Positions 23,032 to 36,163 of a stretch of 64,000 nt of DNA are shown one piece after another. Source of the DNA: Haliclystus octoradiatus (taxonomy: Eukaryota; Cnidaria; Staurozoa; Stauromedusae; Haliclystidae); assembly GCA_916610825.1 (NCBI GenBank), contig OU744446.1:16364538-16428537 (forward strand). The letters run 5' to 3'. The stretch's first letter is position 1. Each line of letters starts with the position of its first letter. The position numbers and the translations under genes are program-made. The notes under the pieces were generated by a model. The model was given only the letters and a program-made list of their open reading frames with translations. It was not told the origin of the DNA and made no database searches.

Positions 23032-26000
23032 CTAAAATAGAAAACACAAAATTAAGTAATCGGAAGAATTCAATCAAGTTAATATCTGTTTATATTTTTA
23101 GTAAGTCTTTCGAAAAATTTCAGAATTTGAAGTTCATCAGCAGTTTGCAGGAGTAATGTTCAAGAGTATATCCTTTATATGGGGGTAATGCCATTAGGGC
23201 GGACCAATGAAACGGAGCATGTTTTGGTCAAGGGACGAAAGTGAATAAAATTATTGACTTAAGCTGCGTTTACACAACAAGTGGATTTATGAAACCCGGG
23301 TGAATTTGATTCTAGATCTTGTGAAAATGTAAACAAAAAACTCAGTGGAAAATTAGACAACTAGTCCGCTTAGCACCTCTTCAGAACTTTTGAAAGTAAC
23401 GATAAGGAACCCGGGTTTCTGAAATCAGACTTTGCAAAACATGGGTCTTTCCGTCGCCTAAACAGATATCTATGGGATGGGAACCTGGGTCTACAAAAGT
23501 CCATTATCGTTTAGTGGTGATACAGCCTATAAATATTGGCAATTTCTTGGCCATGTTGTAGGATAAAATATTATAGTTTGGCAAAGCTATTCGATGAATA
23601 TGTTTATACAAGATAAATCATTACAGAATAATTAATTATGAATAACAGAATATATGCATTTAAAATGTATTGCTTACAAAGCAGTGTCAATTCAAATGGA
23701 ATTTATTTAGATATGAATAATAAAAGTCGTTTTGAATGATTGAAATATGTACACAAACATATCGAACTGGAGCTACATAATTGAAGAAGTAGAAAATCCA
23801 ATTTCAACAAAAAATCATAAAGTGATTAGAAATACTGGAGTTACAGCGTTTAATTTAGACAAAATAGAGGAGTCTAGCATTGTGTAAACTGACCACTTAT
23901 CTCACTTTTTAAAGTAGGCACTTTTGAAATACTTCAAGAAGTCGGGTTTTTGCTCTTGTGTAAGCCTTAAAAACAAACTTTGGACAACTTTTGTTTCTTA
24001 GAGTTATTGTTGGTGGGAAATGTTTCAATGTATGAATAAAAATTACTTTGTTATGATTGCTGCGGGCGGAAATAATCAAACGCTTTTAATTGAAAACGAG
24101 ACGCTGTGAATCAGTTTGTCAACGAAGTAAGACGAAAACAGAAAAAGTTAGAAAAAACATGTCTGGCCCACACCATATATATGCAATGCAACATCAGTTC
24201 ATATTTAGTTAACAAGTTGATTAATAGCTTTATGATATATCTAATTAATTAGCTTATTTATGTATTAGTTTACAGAATATAGTAGCAATATAATTTTTAT
24301 AAATGTGTTATATTTCAATGAAAATGAGAATGGTGTTTTAACAATTGACTAATTATAATTATAAATTTTTTTGTTTGTCTCATTAAAAAAGTTAATGTTG
24401 CCGTGACTTTTATATTTGTATCATTAAAAAAAGTTAGCCTAATGTGCTGTGACTTTTTTATTTGTGTCATCAAGAAAAGTTGATGTTGCGTGACTTTTTT
24501 ATTTGTTGCCTGTCCTCTGTAAAGTTTTTGCTGTGGCCATTGTGGGCCACCGTACAAATCAGATCAAAGATTAACGATCCCCAAATAAACATTGAAGAAA
24601 TAAAAAATACTTGTGTAATTACTTGATTTGTGTGTAAATCTAACGCAGAGTGTGGATATCTTACGGTGAAATATTATTAAACATTTTTTCAGTCATGGAA
24701 ACCAAATGTGAAAAATGTGCAAACCTGCAAGATATAACTCTAAATCCAGCAGTATATATCTGGTGGCTATAATTTATCATTCCAAAACAGCTTCTTTTCA
24801 TTTGGGAATGTCAGATTTCAGATCTTGCAGTATGGTACAGTATCAATATGGTAGGCCTTTCAATCATCAAATATAGCAAATCCACTTGCCGTGTTTATGA
24901 TTGAGGGGTCATCGAAGAAGGCGAAAATGCCCCTAAGGGACATTTTCTTCGGGATGGATGGCCCGTGGGACCTTTCGACTACAACCCATGATTAACCCAA
25001 GCTGTGCAACACATTTAAGGGAAAAACCACCTAAGCAGCACTTATTCTACCAGAACCGGCGTACTTTACGCCAATAGGTTTTTGCTATCCTCCTGTTCGG
25101 CCTTCGGACTAGGTGAATAACTGTTTTTTCGTTCCGACCACTGCAAGTATTTTATTTTAATTTTCTTTCCTTCGAAATGCGTTTTCTGGCACGCCGGATG
25201 GCCTTTGATCAACCGAAGCTCTTCTTTGACGTGTTGGCAAACGATCTCCCGTTGTCTCAGCAAACCATGCATTACGCCTTGGTGATTTCGTTGACACACA
25301 CTGAAGAAACTAATCATTTTTATTCACTGCTTGAACAAAACTGCTGTTCTATTAAATCAAACATGATTTAAACAACAAATATGTTACTGGTTTGCTACCT
25401 TATCAAAGGATAATTATTAATTTAAAAAATAAAAAATAATAATTTAAAAGACTTTACCATTTATGTTATTGTTGTGGCCGGCTGTAATTATTTCGCTGCT
25501 TGTCTGTACATAAAATGGCTGAGATCACTAAAACAATCATTTTGGGTCATTTTATCACCTTCAAGGTAAGAATCACTACGTTTGTTCAATGATTCTAATC
25601 GTTTTGTTTTTGAATATGTTGATAATACCTTCGTTATTGTTTTGAACTTTAAGACTGTAAATTGTTTCGCCAATTTGACGTGTCATTTTGGCCAAACTTT
25701 GTGAATTTTTGCCTTAAAATATTGGCCACGCGTGCACGTGTGTTTGGTTTGGGCTAGTCGGGCTTCAACTGCCACCTTTTCAATGTTATTTAGGAGTTAC
25801 TTCCTCTACGTTTTCTACATAGTGTGCCTGCCGTAGAATTGTGTGTTTCGCTCCAATGATTTAGTTGCGATTTTCAATTTTTCATCGCCAATATTTTACT
25901 TCAATTTTAGGCCTAAATGTATGAATGTAATGCACAACCTCTGGATATGAAATTTCAATAATTATTGACTTGTTCTTTAGAAAGTTCTTGCAAGGAGTTA

Positions 26001-27349
26001 ATAACTTATTATGCCGATTAATACAAATACTACACCTGTTTGTAACTTGCATTTGTTCATTTAATTCTACATGATTCTCATTTACTTTCAATTGTTTGGC
26101 TGTCTTCAAATCAAAATTATATTCATTTGTTTGCAGGCAATCAACATTCAAGGTTTTGCTTCTGCAACTTGTCAGTGGTCAAGGGGATGATTTATTTGCC
26201 GTGATTTACACAAAATTATTGTACTGCTGACTGCTGAACTACCAAACCACATCCTCTGCGAATTATCTATCTCATCATTGTTACAATTCCTATACAAGGC
26301 TTTACTGTTTATTATTGTGGCTGGTTACCTTGGACTTCAAAATGTATTTAAATTTATATTTGCATATTATTTATCGTAATATGCGAACTAAAGTATGTCT
26401 GATTTAATTATATGTGACTTATTTTACGGTTTCGTTATCTTACAATGCTTGACCATGAAGTTGTATATTGAGTTATTGTTACCATTGGTATGGTTTGATG
26501 GCTAAAAGTGACTTTAATGTACTTCTATTTATTATAACATTGACATTGCATGGCAATGACTTTCCCCATTCAGGTGCGCGCAAGGTATTATGTAACATGT
26601 AACAAATTTTACATGATGCAATGAATATAGCTGCTTTTAATTATGCATGCACAACTACATGAATTGCTCACTCACAAATCCTAAATTTGCAACCTTTAAA
26701 TGTCATTTTACATGATTTACCACTTTAATGTACTGGGCTTTCCAGTAACTTCTTTGCTACTATGCTACTGACTGCTACTCTCCTGTCGCCGTACAACTTT
26801 TTACAATTTGCAATACCAATCACAGGCTACCTGTCTGATCATTCACTTCTGTGTGAATTTTTCGCTACTTAATTGTAACTTGTGTGTTTTACTTTTTATG
26901 ATTAATTTTGATTGATTTCGCCCATCTTTTTGTTTGAGACATATAGAGGAGACCAGCAGCCCATCGTAACCCCCTTCGTGCCAATTGTTCCTTACCGCCT
27001 ACCGCCGATTCGACAACGACCCCAAAAGACACTGCCGCTTTAAATCGCCAACCACAAATGTAGCAAACCGATAATAGTAGTAATGCAAATAGTAGAATAA
27101 TGGGAATTTCATGATGACGCTGACAGAAGAGACAACAGAACTTCATGATCGATGCTGCTTGGTCTACTGGAGTGTGATAATAAATTCTGGCATAATGCAA
27201 AACAAAAGCACACACACATTCACAAATTGAGTGCCGGATAGACCTGTGTCACATGTCCCCTATACTCCACTTAACCAACGGCCGTTTCGTACAGGGACAC
27301 GTAACTTATTAGCGAATTAAGTGATGCTCTTATTACAAAAAATCAGAAA
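23032..27349. other. Region 5' of recognised USP14 exons
   Basis: Should contain or lead to the tiny first USP14 exon and promoter; neither could be fixed. A degraded copy of the 34427/36610 repeat lies at 23700-23905 and a minisatellite at 24377-24504. A donor-like ACCTTCAAGGTAAGAAT occurs at 25560, following a short ATG-initiated stretch on the plus strand, but no partner exon was seen. Otherwise nothing recognised. Confidence 0.4.
24377..24504. repeat. Minisatellite, about three units of 41-46 bp
   Basis: Units starting near 24377, 24418 and 24464 share TCATTAAAAAAAGTT and GTGACTTTTTTATTTG. The ORFs across it are artefacts. Confidence 0.75.
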
Positions 27350-29373
27350 GACCAATCATAGCTTATCGTGTGCAATAGACTGGTCCAAAAAAAAACTAAA
27401 ATTTGGAAATGTGGATGGGTTCGTCAATTATATTGTTACTGTTAGCAGTTTAATCATAATTAAAAAAAAAAAGTTTAAAAAAATATTGGGAAGGGGATGC
27501 GCATCGCCCCTCTTAATTAATACACAAACTCCATACAGAAAACGCTGGAAAACTTTGAGAACAATTATAGTCCATTTTTCATAAATAATTCTTGATTTGT
27601 TGTTGATGACAGCAAAGCTTTGAGAAGGATTATAGTAAATTTTTCATAAATAATTCTTGATTTGTTTTTATAGTAGCAGTATTATAGATCTCAAAAGTTC
27701 TATAATACTGCTTGAAATTTCAGAATATGTTTCTTTATATTTTAAATAAATTGTTTAAATCGGTACATTAAAATGCATGGCACCCACTGTGATTCTCTGT
27801 TGAAATCAGGCATCGTACAAGTGTGTGAAATCGGTGTTTGACTTTCATTATCAAATATAAACGTCGATATATGTTTGTCTGTATTAACTGTATTCGAGGT
27901 TCACGCTTCTCATAGTAAACGTATCAAATCCATACTTTCCGTGGGGTATCTTGTAATTTTTTGCGCCAACATAGGCCATGTTTTATGTTCATATCTTTAT
28001 ATTCCTTCAAGTGATGGCCCGAAGCGTATTTTTTCGTAGGATTTCTCTTGCGAATCCACAGAAAGAACGAATTACATTCCCATGTTCGTGACGCTTCGTA
28101 TTTCACATCCGACTGACATTCAGTTCTATTGTTTATTTATTTATTTATTCTATTGGCTATTTCCGCTCATGCATTTATCTTTTATCATTCATTTAAAGGG
28201 TTGAATCCAATGATTTGTTTATGATTGTATTTGTAGTAGATTATACTAAATACAATGTAATAGAGAATGAAATTCAAAATGGTTTTTTTTATTCGAAAAT
28301 TTATTAATTCAATGTTTTGATATCTAAATTCAAAGTTGATATCGCCCGGTACAGTCGCTCTGTTTTATTTACTTCGTTTTGTATTTCAGAATGTTCGTCG
28401 CTCTGGTTTGTTTATATTGTTTTGTAATTCAAAACCTATTTAAAACCAACGTTCGAATCGAATCATTCGCCATGCAATTTGACACCTACATAATATACTC
28501 ATGATCTAGGACAATGTGTTGCCTCCTGATCTTTTGTTTTCATTTGTTTGGATGGGAAACAATCGGCAAAATCCGATTAATCGACTAATTGTTATGACTG
28601 GTCGGCGGCAAACTAATCGGCATCGAACATCGGTAAATTTCATCATCGTCTCACCCCTAAAACAGATGTCTGCAATTATATAATAGACCGTTATACATTT
28701 TACTGGAGACATAAAATAAAAGTTATGAAACATAACTTCCAGCTGTGTTTATTAACTTTCTTTCAATCATTCTTAATGTAAGAAATTGAGGTCAATCAAT
28801 TCTCAAATATGTATTTACTGTATAAAATTTTCAACAATGAGAATGCCTAGAATAAATGATGATGATAAAAAATGTGTGTGCAGTGCGGTATGTACATTAT
28901 CCGCTAATACTATACCATATTAATTCGTGACGCGGTATTGGCCCATATTTTGAGCGTGAATTCGTGAAAAGGCAATTTTAATCGCCTTTACGTGAATGAA
29001 AGTTTCTGCGTTACACTAAATATAAACCTATTTAAAACGCTTTCGAGGACTTTTGAGTTAAAGCATAGGGTTTTTCGCAAATTGTGACATCACATTTTGA
29101 AAAAATTTTCCACAAGTGCACATCTCGACCACGTTTGCGTGGACAATAACCTATTTTGCATACTTGCGATCATTTAAACCTTTCAATTTCTGTAATACAC
29201 GTTTCTTTCGGCAGTAATAATTTCGCCACTGAAGCTCGAAAAGGTTTCAAATCCGAATGGTATAAATTAAATCGTCATAAAGGGTTGTTGGCTGAATACG
29301 TAAGAATTGAAATTTTTACTGCGTTATGCGTGAAATTGAGAAAATTAAATGCGTGTTTGCGTTATTACCAGGG

Positions 29374-30258
29374 TAGGGGAGACCGGGGAGACTTGGACCT
29401 AGGGAGACATGGGACAAGAGCGTTCCTGATTACCCATGTAAATTATCTTCTAATATGCTGTATATCACTTCATTTCATGTTGTTTTCCTAAATTTCAATA
29501 ACCAACAATAACTAATTATCAAGAAATTTTAGTGTACAGCTTACAATGATCGACATGCGGTTTGCGATTCCTCTTTTGATTCAATTAATTTTGGAATGAG
29601 TGATTAATTGCCATTTTGAATGGTGCCATTGCAACAGTTTTACTTTGATGTATCTTTGATATAAAATGTTTGCATACATTCCTGTTGATGAGGAGTGCCA
29701 CCTCATTTATTGCTGGGAAGTCAAACGGGGAGACATGGAACAGCGCGTTTCAGCATCAACCACGAATTGGAAACTAATCGCATTTGGTTGAGATATGAGT
29801 TTGTTTTCATTTATATGCGCTGTCTTTGACTTTTTACTTTGTGGAGATAAAGTTGCTAAATCAATTACAATTAGATTGATGACAGGTGTGTCAAAAATTA
29901 ATTTTATTTATTAATGCTAACATTAATTGTTGCTGGCATAATTTTGATCAAATAAACTTCTGAAGTCAAAGCAACAGATGTAGTGTCTGGTACTGGAAAG
30001 TAAATTTGTCAGTTATTTAATGAAATTTTGAGAAAATATGAATGATCCATGTCACCCCACCGTGTCCCAAGTCTCCCCTCTAAAATGGTCGGTCTTCCGC
30101 ACTAAATAAATGAAATATTGCTACATTTATGTAATTGATATTCTTACCCTTTTGAATTGAGCATGTTGGCTAATCAATGACATAAAATTTGTTACATTTG
30201 CACAACAACAATAATTTTAATAATTAAAAATGTGAAACGTGGTCCCTGGTCTCCCCTA
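29374..30258. mobile_element. MITE with AGGGGAGACC terminal repeats
   Basis: The left terminus is rich in TAGGGGAGACCGGGGAGAC and the right ends GGTCTCCCCTA, with internal inverted GGGAGAC(T/A)TGGGAC and GTCCCAAGTCTCCCC words (29385-29425 and 30055-30078). About 885 bp, no coding capacity. The ORF at 29156-29491 runs into its left edge and is not considered real. Confidence 0.6.
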
Positions 30259-30958
30259 TATAGGGGGCCCCTATACAGTAAGATAAAAATGATTTATTTT
30301 ACAGAATAGATAGTTGAAGAACGACTAATTTATTAATTATGTTATTCAGCTATTTATGCAAAACAGAGAAAAACAGCAATTATATTGCTATTCATAAACC
30401 AACATAAATATTTTAAGGATATTTTAAATATTTCAGCAATTCATCAGATCTTATATATGAGCGTCAGTGGTATTAGTATATAATGAGCGTAGTCATATTC
30501 AATTTGTTTAAAAGTGGCCTATAAATGACTGCATGGCCATGGCCTGAGTGATGCCTCGAAAAGAAATTAAAATCTTAGTCAAGCTTCTTCGAATCAGACC
30601 AATAAAAATTTGACATGTGTGGTTCACAATCCTTGATGCTGTTAAATCTAAGCTTGTGCAACACTTTAAAGCCATTTTTAGATGGAAATTTTGGAAAAAA
30701 GTACTTTTATGTTATCTATGTTATCTTCATAATTTTGTTATCTTACGAAGAATAATATAATCTCTATATAAATACATCAGTTTTTGTTCAAACACTGATC
30801 ATTTCATGGTTCATTTTAACATGCAAATTAATAGTCAATCTACTATATCAATCACAACTCAAAGTACAAGTGCGTTATTTTTCAACTTCTAGCAATTAAA
30901 TGTTCTGTTTTTTTTTATATTTAAATTTCACCCAGCGGAGCGGGTACACTTCACTAGT

Positions 30959-32452
30959 TATCAAATAAGTGTGAAATTCAATTCGCGATTGAAACAGTCA
31001 AGCATGGGAGAACGATAATAGTGTTGACAGGTTTGATAGATAGATTGATTAAGAAATATTTCTTTACAAATATCGTGATCACATGAGCACTGAATCTCAA
31101 ATTATCAAGTGCATGAAAAGACCTTAACTGCCTTCAAGAAATTTATCGATAATCTGAATTTAAGCTTGAAAGCTGCGGTAGAAATGGATAGATAATACAA
31201 ATATTTAGATGGACAGTTTAATTTAAATTTTCGCCAAAGAGAAGATTAGAGTTATACTGCAACAATATATATTGCCTTTAGAGACTTCGGTACTCGGTCG
31301 AGCGATTGTAACGAAATATTTGCAGTTCCATCATGTTTGTGGTTACCATTCATAGTGTTAGCAAAGTTACAGACGTTCAAGTAAGTTTGTAAATATAGTG
31401 ATGTGCCTTCCTAGATATCTCATTAATATATCTATTCTTTCCTATAAGATTGACCACAATAAGGAATTGTTTGTTAATGGTTTTGTGATATAGAATGATT
31501 TCAGACGCATCTCAGTGTGTTGTTAAATGTTTGTTCATTTCGATAACGGTGAATTCGGAGACATTAAAAATTTATAACACAAGCTGTTAAAGTTTAATTT
31601 GTTATTTCTTTCCTAAGCAATACGTTAGAATCTTGATAACATTGGTGCGCTTTTAAGTGGCAATCTCATTGACTTTCAAGATTGAAATGTTGACTAGAAT
31701 TTACGCTCATTAATTATTGTTTTATCCAATTCGAGTTTTGAAAATTAATGATCCAGGGCCTGATCCATGAATAAATGATCTTAACATTTATTCTGCTCAA
31801 ACAATAAAATGGAGTCGTCAGATTAGAAAACGAACTGTTGAGGCATGAAATAATAATGAAAATCAACGTAAGTTATATTGTTCCGTATACATTAGACTAA
31901 AAACATTGCTAATAAAATAAACTGCAAAAATGTTTTGAATTGTTAATTCTGCCAAGAGGATCACATTTCATGTATGATTATAAAACATTAACAATTTTTA
32001 CTAACGATTTATTATTGAGTTCAATCTTATAGGAGAGAGAATAGATATATTGCTGAGGTATAGAAGGATAAATCAGTTATCATTTATATATTTACAAACC
32101 TACCTGTGATTTCTCTAACGTAATTGTTTAGATATAATTTCTAACTTTGCTAATTCTATGAATCATAACCATCAACTCAACAATTACAATATTGCAATAT
32201 TGATTGTTACAGTATAGGCCTAACTATAATTTTCTCTTCGGAGAAGAATAAACCTAAACTGTGCATGTATATCCATCAATTTGTATATCCATTTCTACCG
32301 TGACTTTCAAGAGATATTCAGATGATCGACATATTTCTAAAAAGCAGTGAGCGCCTTTTCAAGCGCTTGAAAGTTTGAGACCTGTCAACACTATTATCGT
32401 TTTCCCACGCTTGACTATTTCAGTCGCGAATTGGATTTTACATTTATTTGAT
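30959..32452. mobile_element. Fold-back element nested in the larger inverted repeat
   Basis: 30959-31036 and 32380-32452 are inverted copies (AACGATAATAGTGTTGACAG and its complement, TTGATAATTT/TATCAAATAA). A second inverted pair lies further in (GCGGTAGAAATGGATA near 31172, complement near 32288). Confidence 0.6.
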
Positions 32453-34744
32453 AATTTTCGTAAGTCAAACACCGATTTCACACACTTGTACGATGGCTGA
32501 TTTCAACAGAGAATCACAGCGGATGCCATCATTTAAATGTACCTATTTAAACAATTTATTTAAAATATAAAGAAAAAGATTCTGAAGTTTTAAGCAGTAT
32601 TATAGAACTCTTGATATCAATAGCTTTACTGTGATCAAGAATCAAAAATCAAGAATTATTTATGAATAATTGATTATAATCGACTAATCGTTCTCAAAGT
32701 TTTCCAGCATTTTCTGTATGGAGTTTGTGTATTAATTTAGAGGGGCAATGCGCATCCCCTTCCCAAAAACTTTTTAAACTTTTTTTTTTGAAATTATGAG
32801 TAAACTACTAACAGTAGGCCTAGGCCTAACAATAAAATCGATGAGCTCATCCACATTTCCAAATTTTAGTTTTTTTTTGGTCCAGTCTAATGTGCGACCT
32901 TATGGTGATGGTCTATTTTGAGTATTTCTAACTCGTGAGATAATTTGTGACGTCTTTATGAATTGAAAAGGCGTTAAAAATGATTCACACATCGAGGGCA
33001 CATCATTTCAAATGTAGATTCGTTTTCTTAAGTAGTCTATTGTATTCTGTTTATAAAATAAATGACACAACGATGCTGTACAGCATTTCATTCGCTAAAA
33101 TTTTACAAGGCCCAGATGTAGATAAGCGGAATAATGGGCCTTGAAAGCTACGGCTGTTCTAACAGCTATGGATGGGCTGTTTTAAGGCAGAGGAAAAGTA
33201 GGCCCTTCTTTGGTGAAAAAAAGAGAATCCAAGATAGGCCTAATTATTGACTCATGGTTACGTAAATAACCTTGAGTCTATCCTATCGTTGTAGAAACGT
33301 TGATTTTCTCATTTCATTTCATTTTTGACTCAACTCTTTTGTCATTTGAAATAACGTTCAACATACTGCTTTGCGTGCTAACAAAGGTTGAACAAAAAAC
33401 AATTGCGTAAAAAACATCATGTTATTGTTAAAAATACAATGGGCAAGCTGTGAGATAATTCCAAATTTTTAGCTGGATTGAGACTTTGACATTAATATTT
33501 TCCATTGCCCGCCATGATGGTCGACTCGCAGCTTAGCGAGATTACAATTGCATTGTTAAATGAAATGTTTTCTAATATTCCTGGATTAGTTTACATTGTG
33601 ATTATCTCTTCATTGGTAGAACATATGATTGTTTTCTTCTTCTCATCATTTGAAATGGTTAATGGAAGGTTTTAATCGTTCTGTAACATCACCATTTGAG
33701 GTGAAACTTCGAAGATAATTTTTGTTGTGTTTTGACCGTGAGAACTTTCAAACCGACAATTCATCATTTGTTTGGGTGCAGTGCTTAGCGGCAGGTCTAA
33801 AACCCGGACACAGGTAAAATGCCGGATAAAAAACACAGATAAAATTCCATTGTTCTTTCTTATTTCACACTTCTGCTCCCGCGTCTGGTTAACTCGCGTT
33901 CAGCGGCAGAAAACAACATCAACTTGATGCCATCAAGTTAATATAATATATTTTGAAACAACGTTTATTCAAAACATGAGCATTTTAACGTTAACATCTT
34001 AAACATTCTAACTTAACGAAAACGTTAATTACAATCGAGTTGTATCATTCAAAACGTATATCTATTTGAAATTATTATCTCAAGTAATATAATTTGTCAA
34101 TTTAAAATCAATATACATTTACAGTTTTATAGAATTCATAGTTTAATATAGTTAAATTTGTCAAAACCAATGCTGCGCTGTTATTATTTCTATTTGCGTT
34201 ATTCTGCAGTATGATTGTGGCTCCGTTATGCTGTAGTTGATATTGCTATGTTCTATGTTTATGGAAATTAGACAAATAAGATTTATTTTCGTGCCGGCAC
34301 TAACTTGCTGATGAGTCCTGATCTCTGATCTGTTGTTGAGCAGTGATTCTTTAGCGCATATAATTTCGTATTTCTCAACTAATGTATTATTTACAAAAGC
34401 CGTGTTAATTCACGTGCAATTTATTTAGATATAAAGAACAAAAGTCATTTTGACTTTTGAATGATTTAAATAAAAAAGAGCAAATCGATCTGGAGAAACA
34501 GAGTCGAAGGAGTAGAAAAATCCAATTTCAACGAAAAACCGATAATAACCGAAATACTTGACTAGCTCCAAGTCCCGCTTACTCTGATTTGCCGAATTTT
34601 GATGGTTGGTCACTTTACCAACATATCAAAACCGTCATCAAATAAGTGAGACTTCAACCGAAATACTGGAGTTACAGCGTTTTATTTAGACAAAATAGAT
34701 AAATCTAGACTTATGTAAAATGATCACCGGTGGTTGGAAAGTTA

Positions 34745-35756
34745 GGCTATGGCTATACGGCGTATTTTGAGCGAAAATAATGCAGGCGTATTTAATGCAT
34801 TCTTTACGCCTCGAAATACGCCTTCGAGATGTTTGAAAACTTGAAGCGCGCTAAACAGGCGGAAATAAATCAAATTTTCTGATTAGTGCGTTTTACACAA
34901 ACAAACTATTGTTCTCCACGGCATGATACAAGATATTTGTTTTCGTCATGAGGCAATATGATATTGTAAGTTTATTCAAAAATTATGAAAGTCGTGGAAG
35001 GAAATCGTTCGCTTTTTCTGTGATTGTTACAAGCCATGTTCAAGATAATAATCAACACACAGAAGCAATAAACATACGCTGTTCAAGAATACCCATTGGA
35101 AATAAAAATTACAAACTTAGCTTTGCGATAATGTCGAGAAGAGTTTGCATTTAAGTAACTATGAATTTTTATTTAAATACAATCAAAATGTGAATGTTTT
35201 GAGATTTGATTATTGCATTTTCAAGTCCATGTTTCTGATTTCCAATGATATACAATAAAATTGATATCAACCTTGAAGACCATTGAATTATATAATAAAT
35301 GATTGATAAAAGAGAATGAACAATTTGTTGTACTTAGATCCCTGCTCATTTGTATTTGTTGTTCATTGAACCATTTCCAAGGAGTTGCTATGCAGTTGCT
35401 ATGCTGTTGCCATGCAACTACGTCTAAACGAGACAAATTAAATGTCTAAACCCCCGTCTTTATTGAAATAATTTACGAATAATTAAGGATTATTATAGGA
35501 TTACCAAGGATGGCGTTCTATCCGCCTTCATTTTCGCCTGCATAGTTCAAAGGCGTATTTGAGAGGTGTCGAAGGCGTATTTGCATTTAAATACGCCTAG
35601 CCAAGGCGTATTTTGGCATTTTAACCGGTTAAAATGCAACAGGCGTATTTAATGCGCGCTATAAGGCGTTCTCCAGGCGTATTTTAGGCGTAAATAATGC
35701 TCGAATTAAATACGCCTGCATTATTTTCGCTCAAAATACGCCGTATAGCCATAGCC
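34745..35756. mobile_element. TTA-flanked MITE (PIF/Harbinger-like) with GGCGTATTT subrepeats
   Basis: Perfect terminal inverted repeats of about 50 bp begin GGCTATGGCTATACGGCGTA (34745 onward, complement ending 35756). TTA immediately flanks both sides (34742-34744, 35757-35759). Many extra GGCGTATTT/AAATACGCC words fill both subterminal zones. A 3-bp TWA-type duplication fits PIF/Harbinger. The small ORF at 34948-35154 has no recognisable domain. It sits inside the Mutator-like element. Confidence 0.78.
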
Positions 35757-36147
35757 TTAGTCAACCATAATTAGTCAATTTGAAAGGTTGCTTCTAACTT
35801 ATCAAAACTGGTTTCATTTTCATGAAAACTTTTTAATTTGTATTCATACATGTCCAGGTTTTACATTCAGTGATACTACTAGTCATTGGCATGTCTCGCT
35901 CTCATTTGAGAGACCATAATTATGGAACTTATCTCGTCCAAAAATGAAAAAAAAAATAATAATAATAGGCCTAATAATAATAAAATAATAAAATAAAAAT
36001 AAAAATTATATTATATTATTAATACTATTATCCTTATCATTATTTCTACTAATTTACAATATTATAATTAATAACTTACTTTTAAATTCGTATCAATGTA
36101 TAAACGAGCATTTGCTCATTTTGGTTACGAATCGAAATAAAATTATA

Positions 36148-36163
36148 CACACACACACACACG
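36148..36163. repeat. (AC)n microsatellite
   Basis: Eight ACAC dinucleotides next to a TTACACA context. Confidence 0.85.

Larger units (their letters stand above)
27350..32915. mobile_element. Large inverted-repeat (fold-back) complex
   Basis: A left arm (about 27350-27845) and a right arm (about 32463-32915) are diverged inverted copies. Shared words include TGTGTGAAATCGG, CAGAGAATCACAG, GCAGTATTATAGA and CCAAATTTTAGT. The 4.6-kb interior carries at least two further inverted-repeat elements (29374-30258 and 30959-32452). No transposase ORF was recognised. Outer limits are approximate and no clear target duplication was found. Confidence 0.6.

Noticed and set aside
25177..25371. 64-aa plus ORF and its antisense 83-aa ORF
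   Set aside because: No domain, no exon neighbours; likely chance or old repeat.
28600..28640. Possible USP14 first exon (ATGCCGATTA followed by GT on the minus strand)
   Set aside because: Phase would fit, but the donor GTTTGC is poor and the position is 5.6 kb away with intervening transposons; not enough support.
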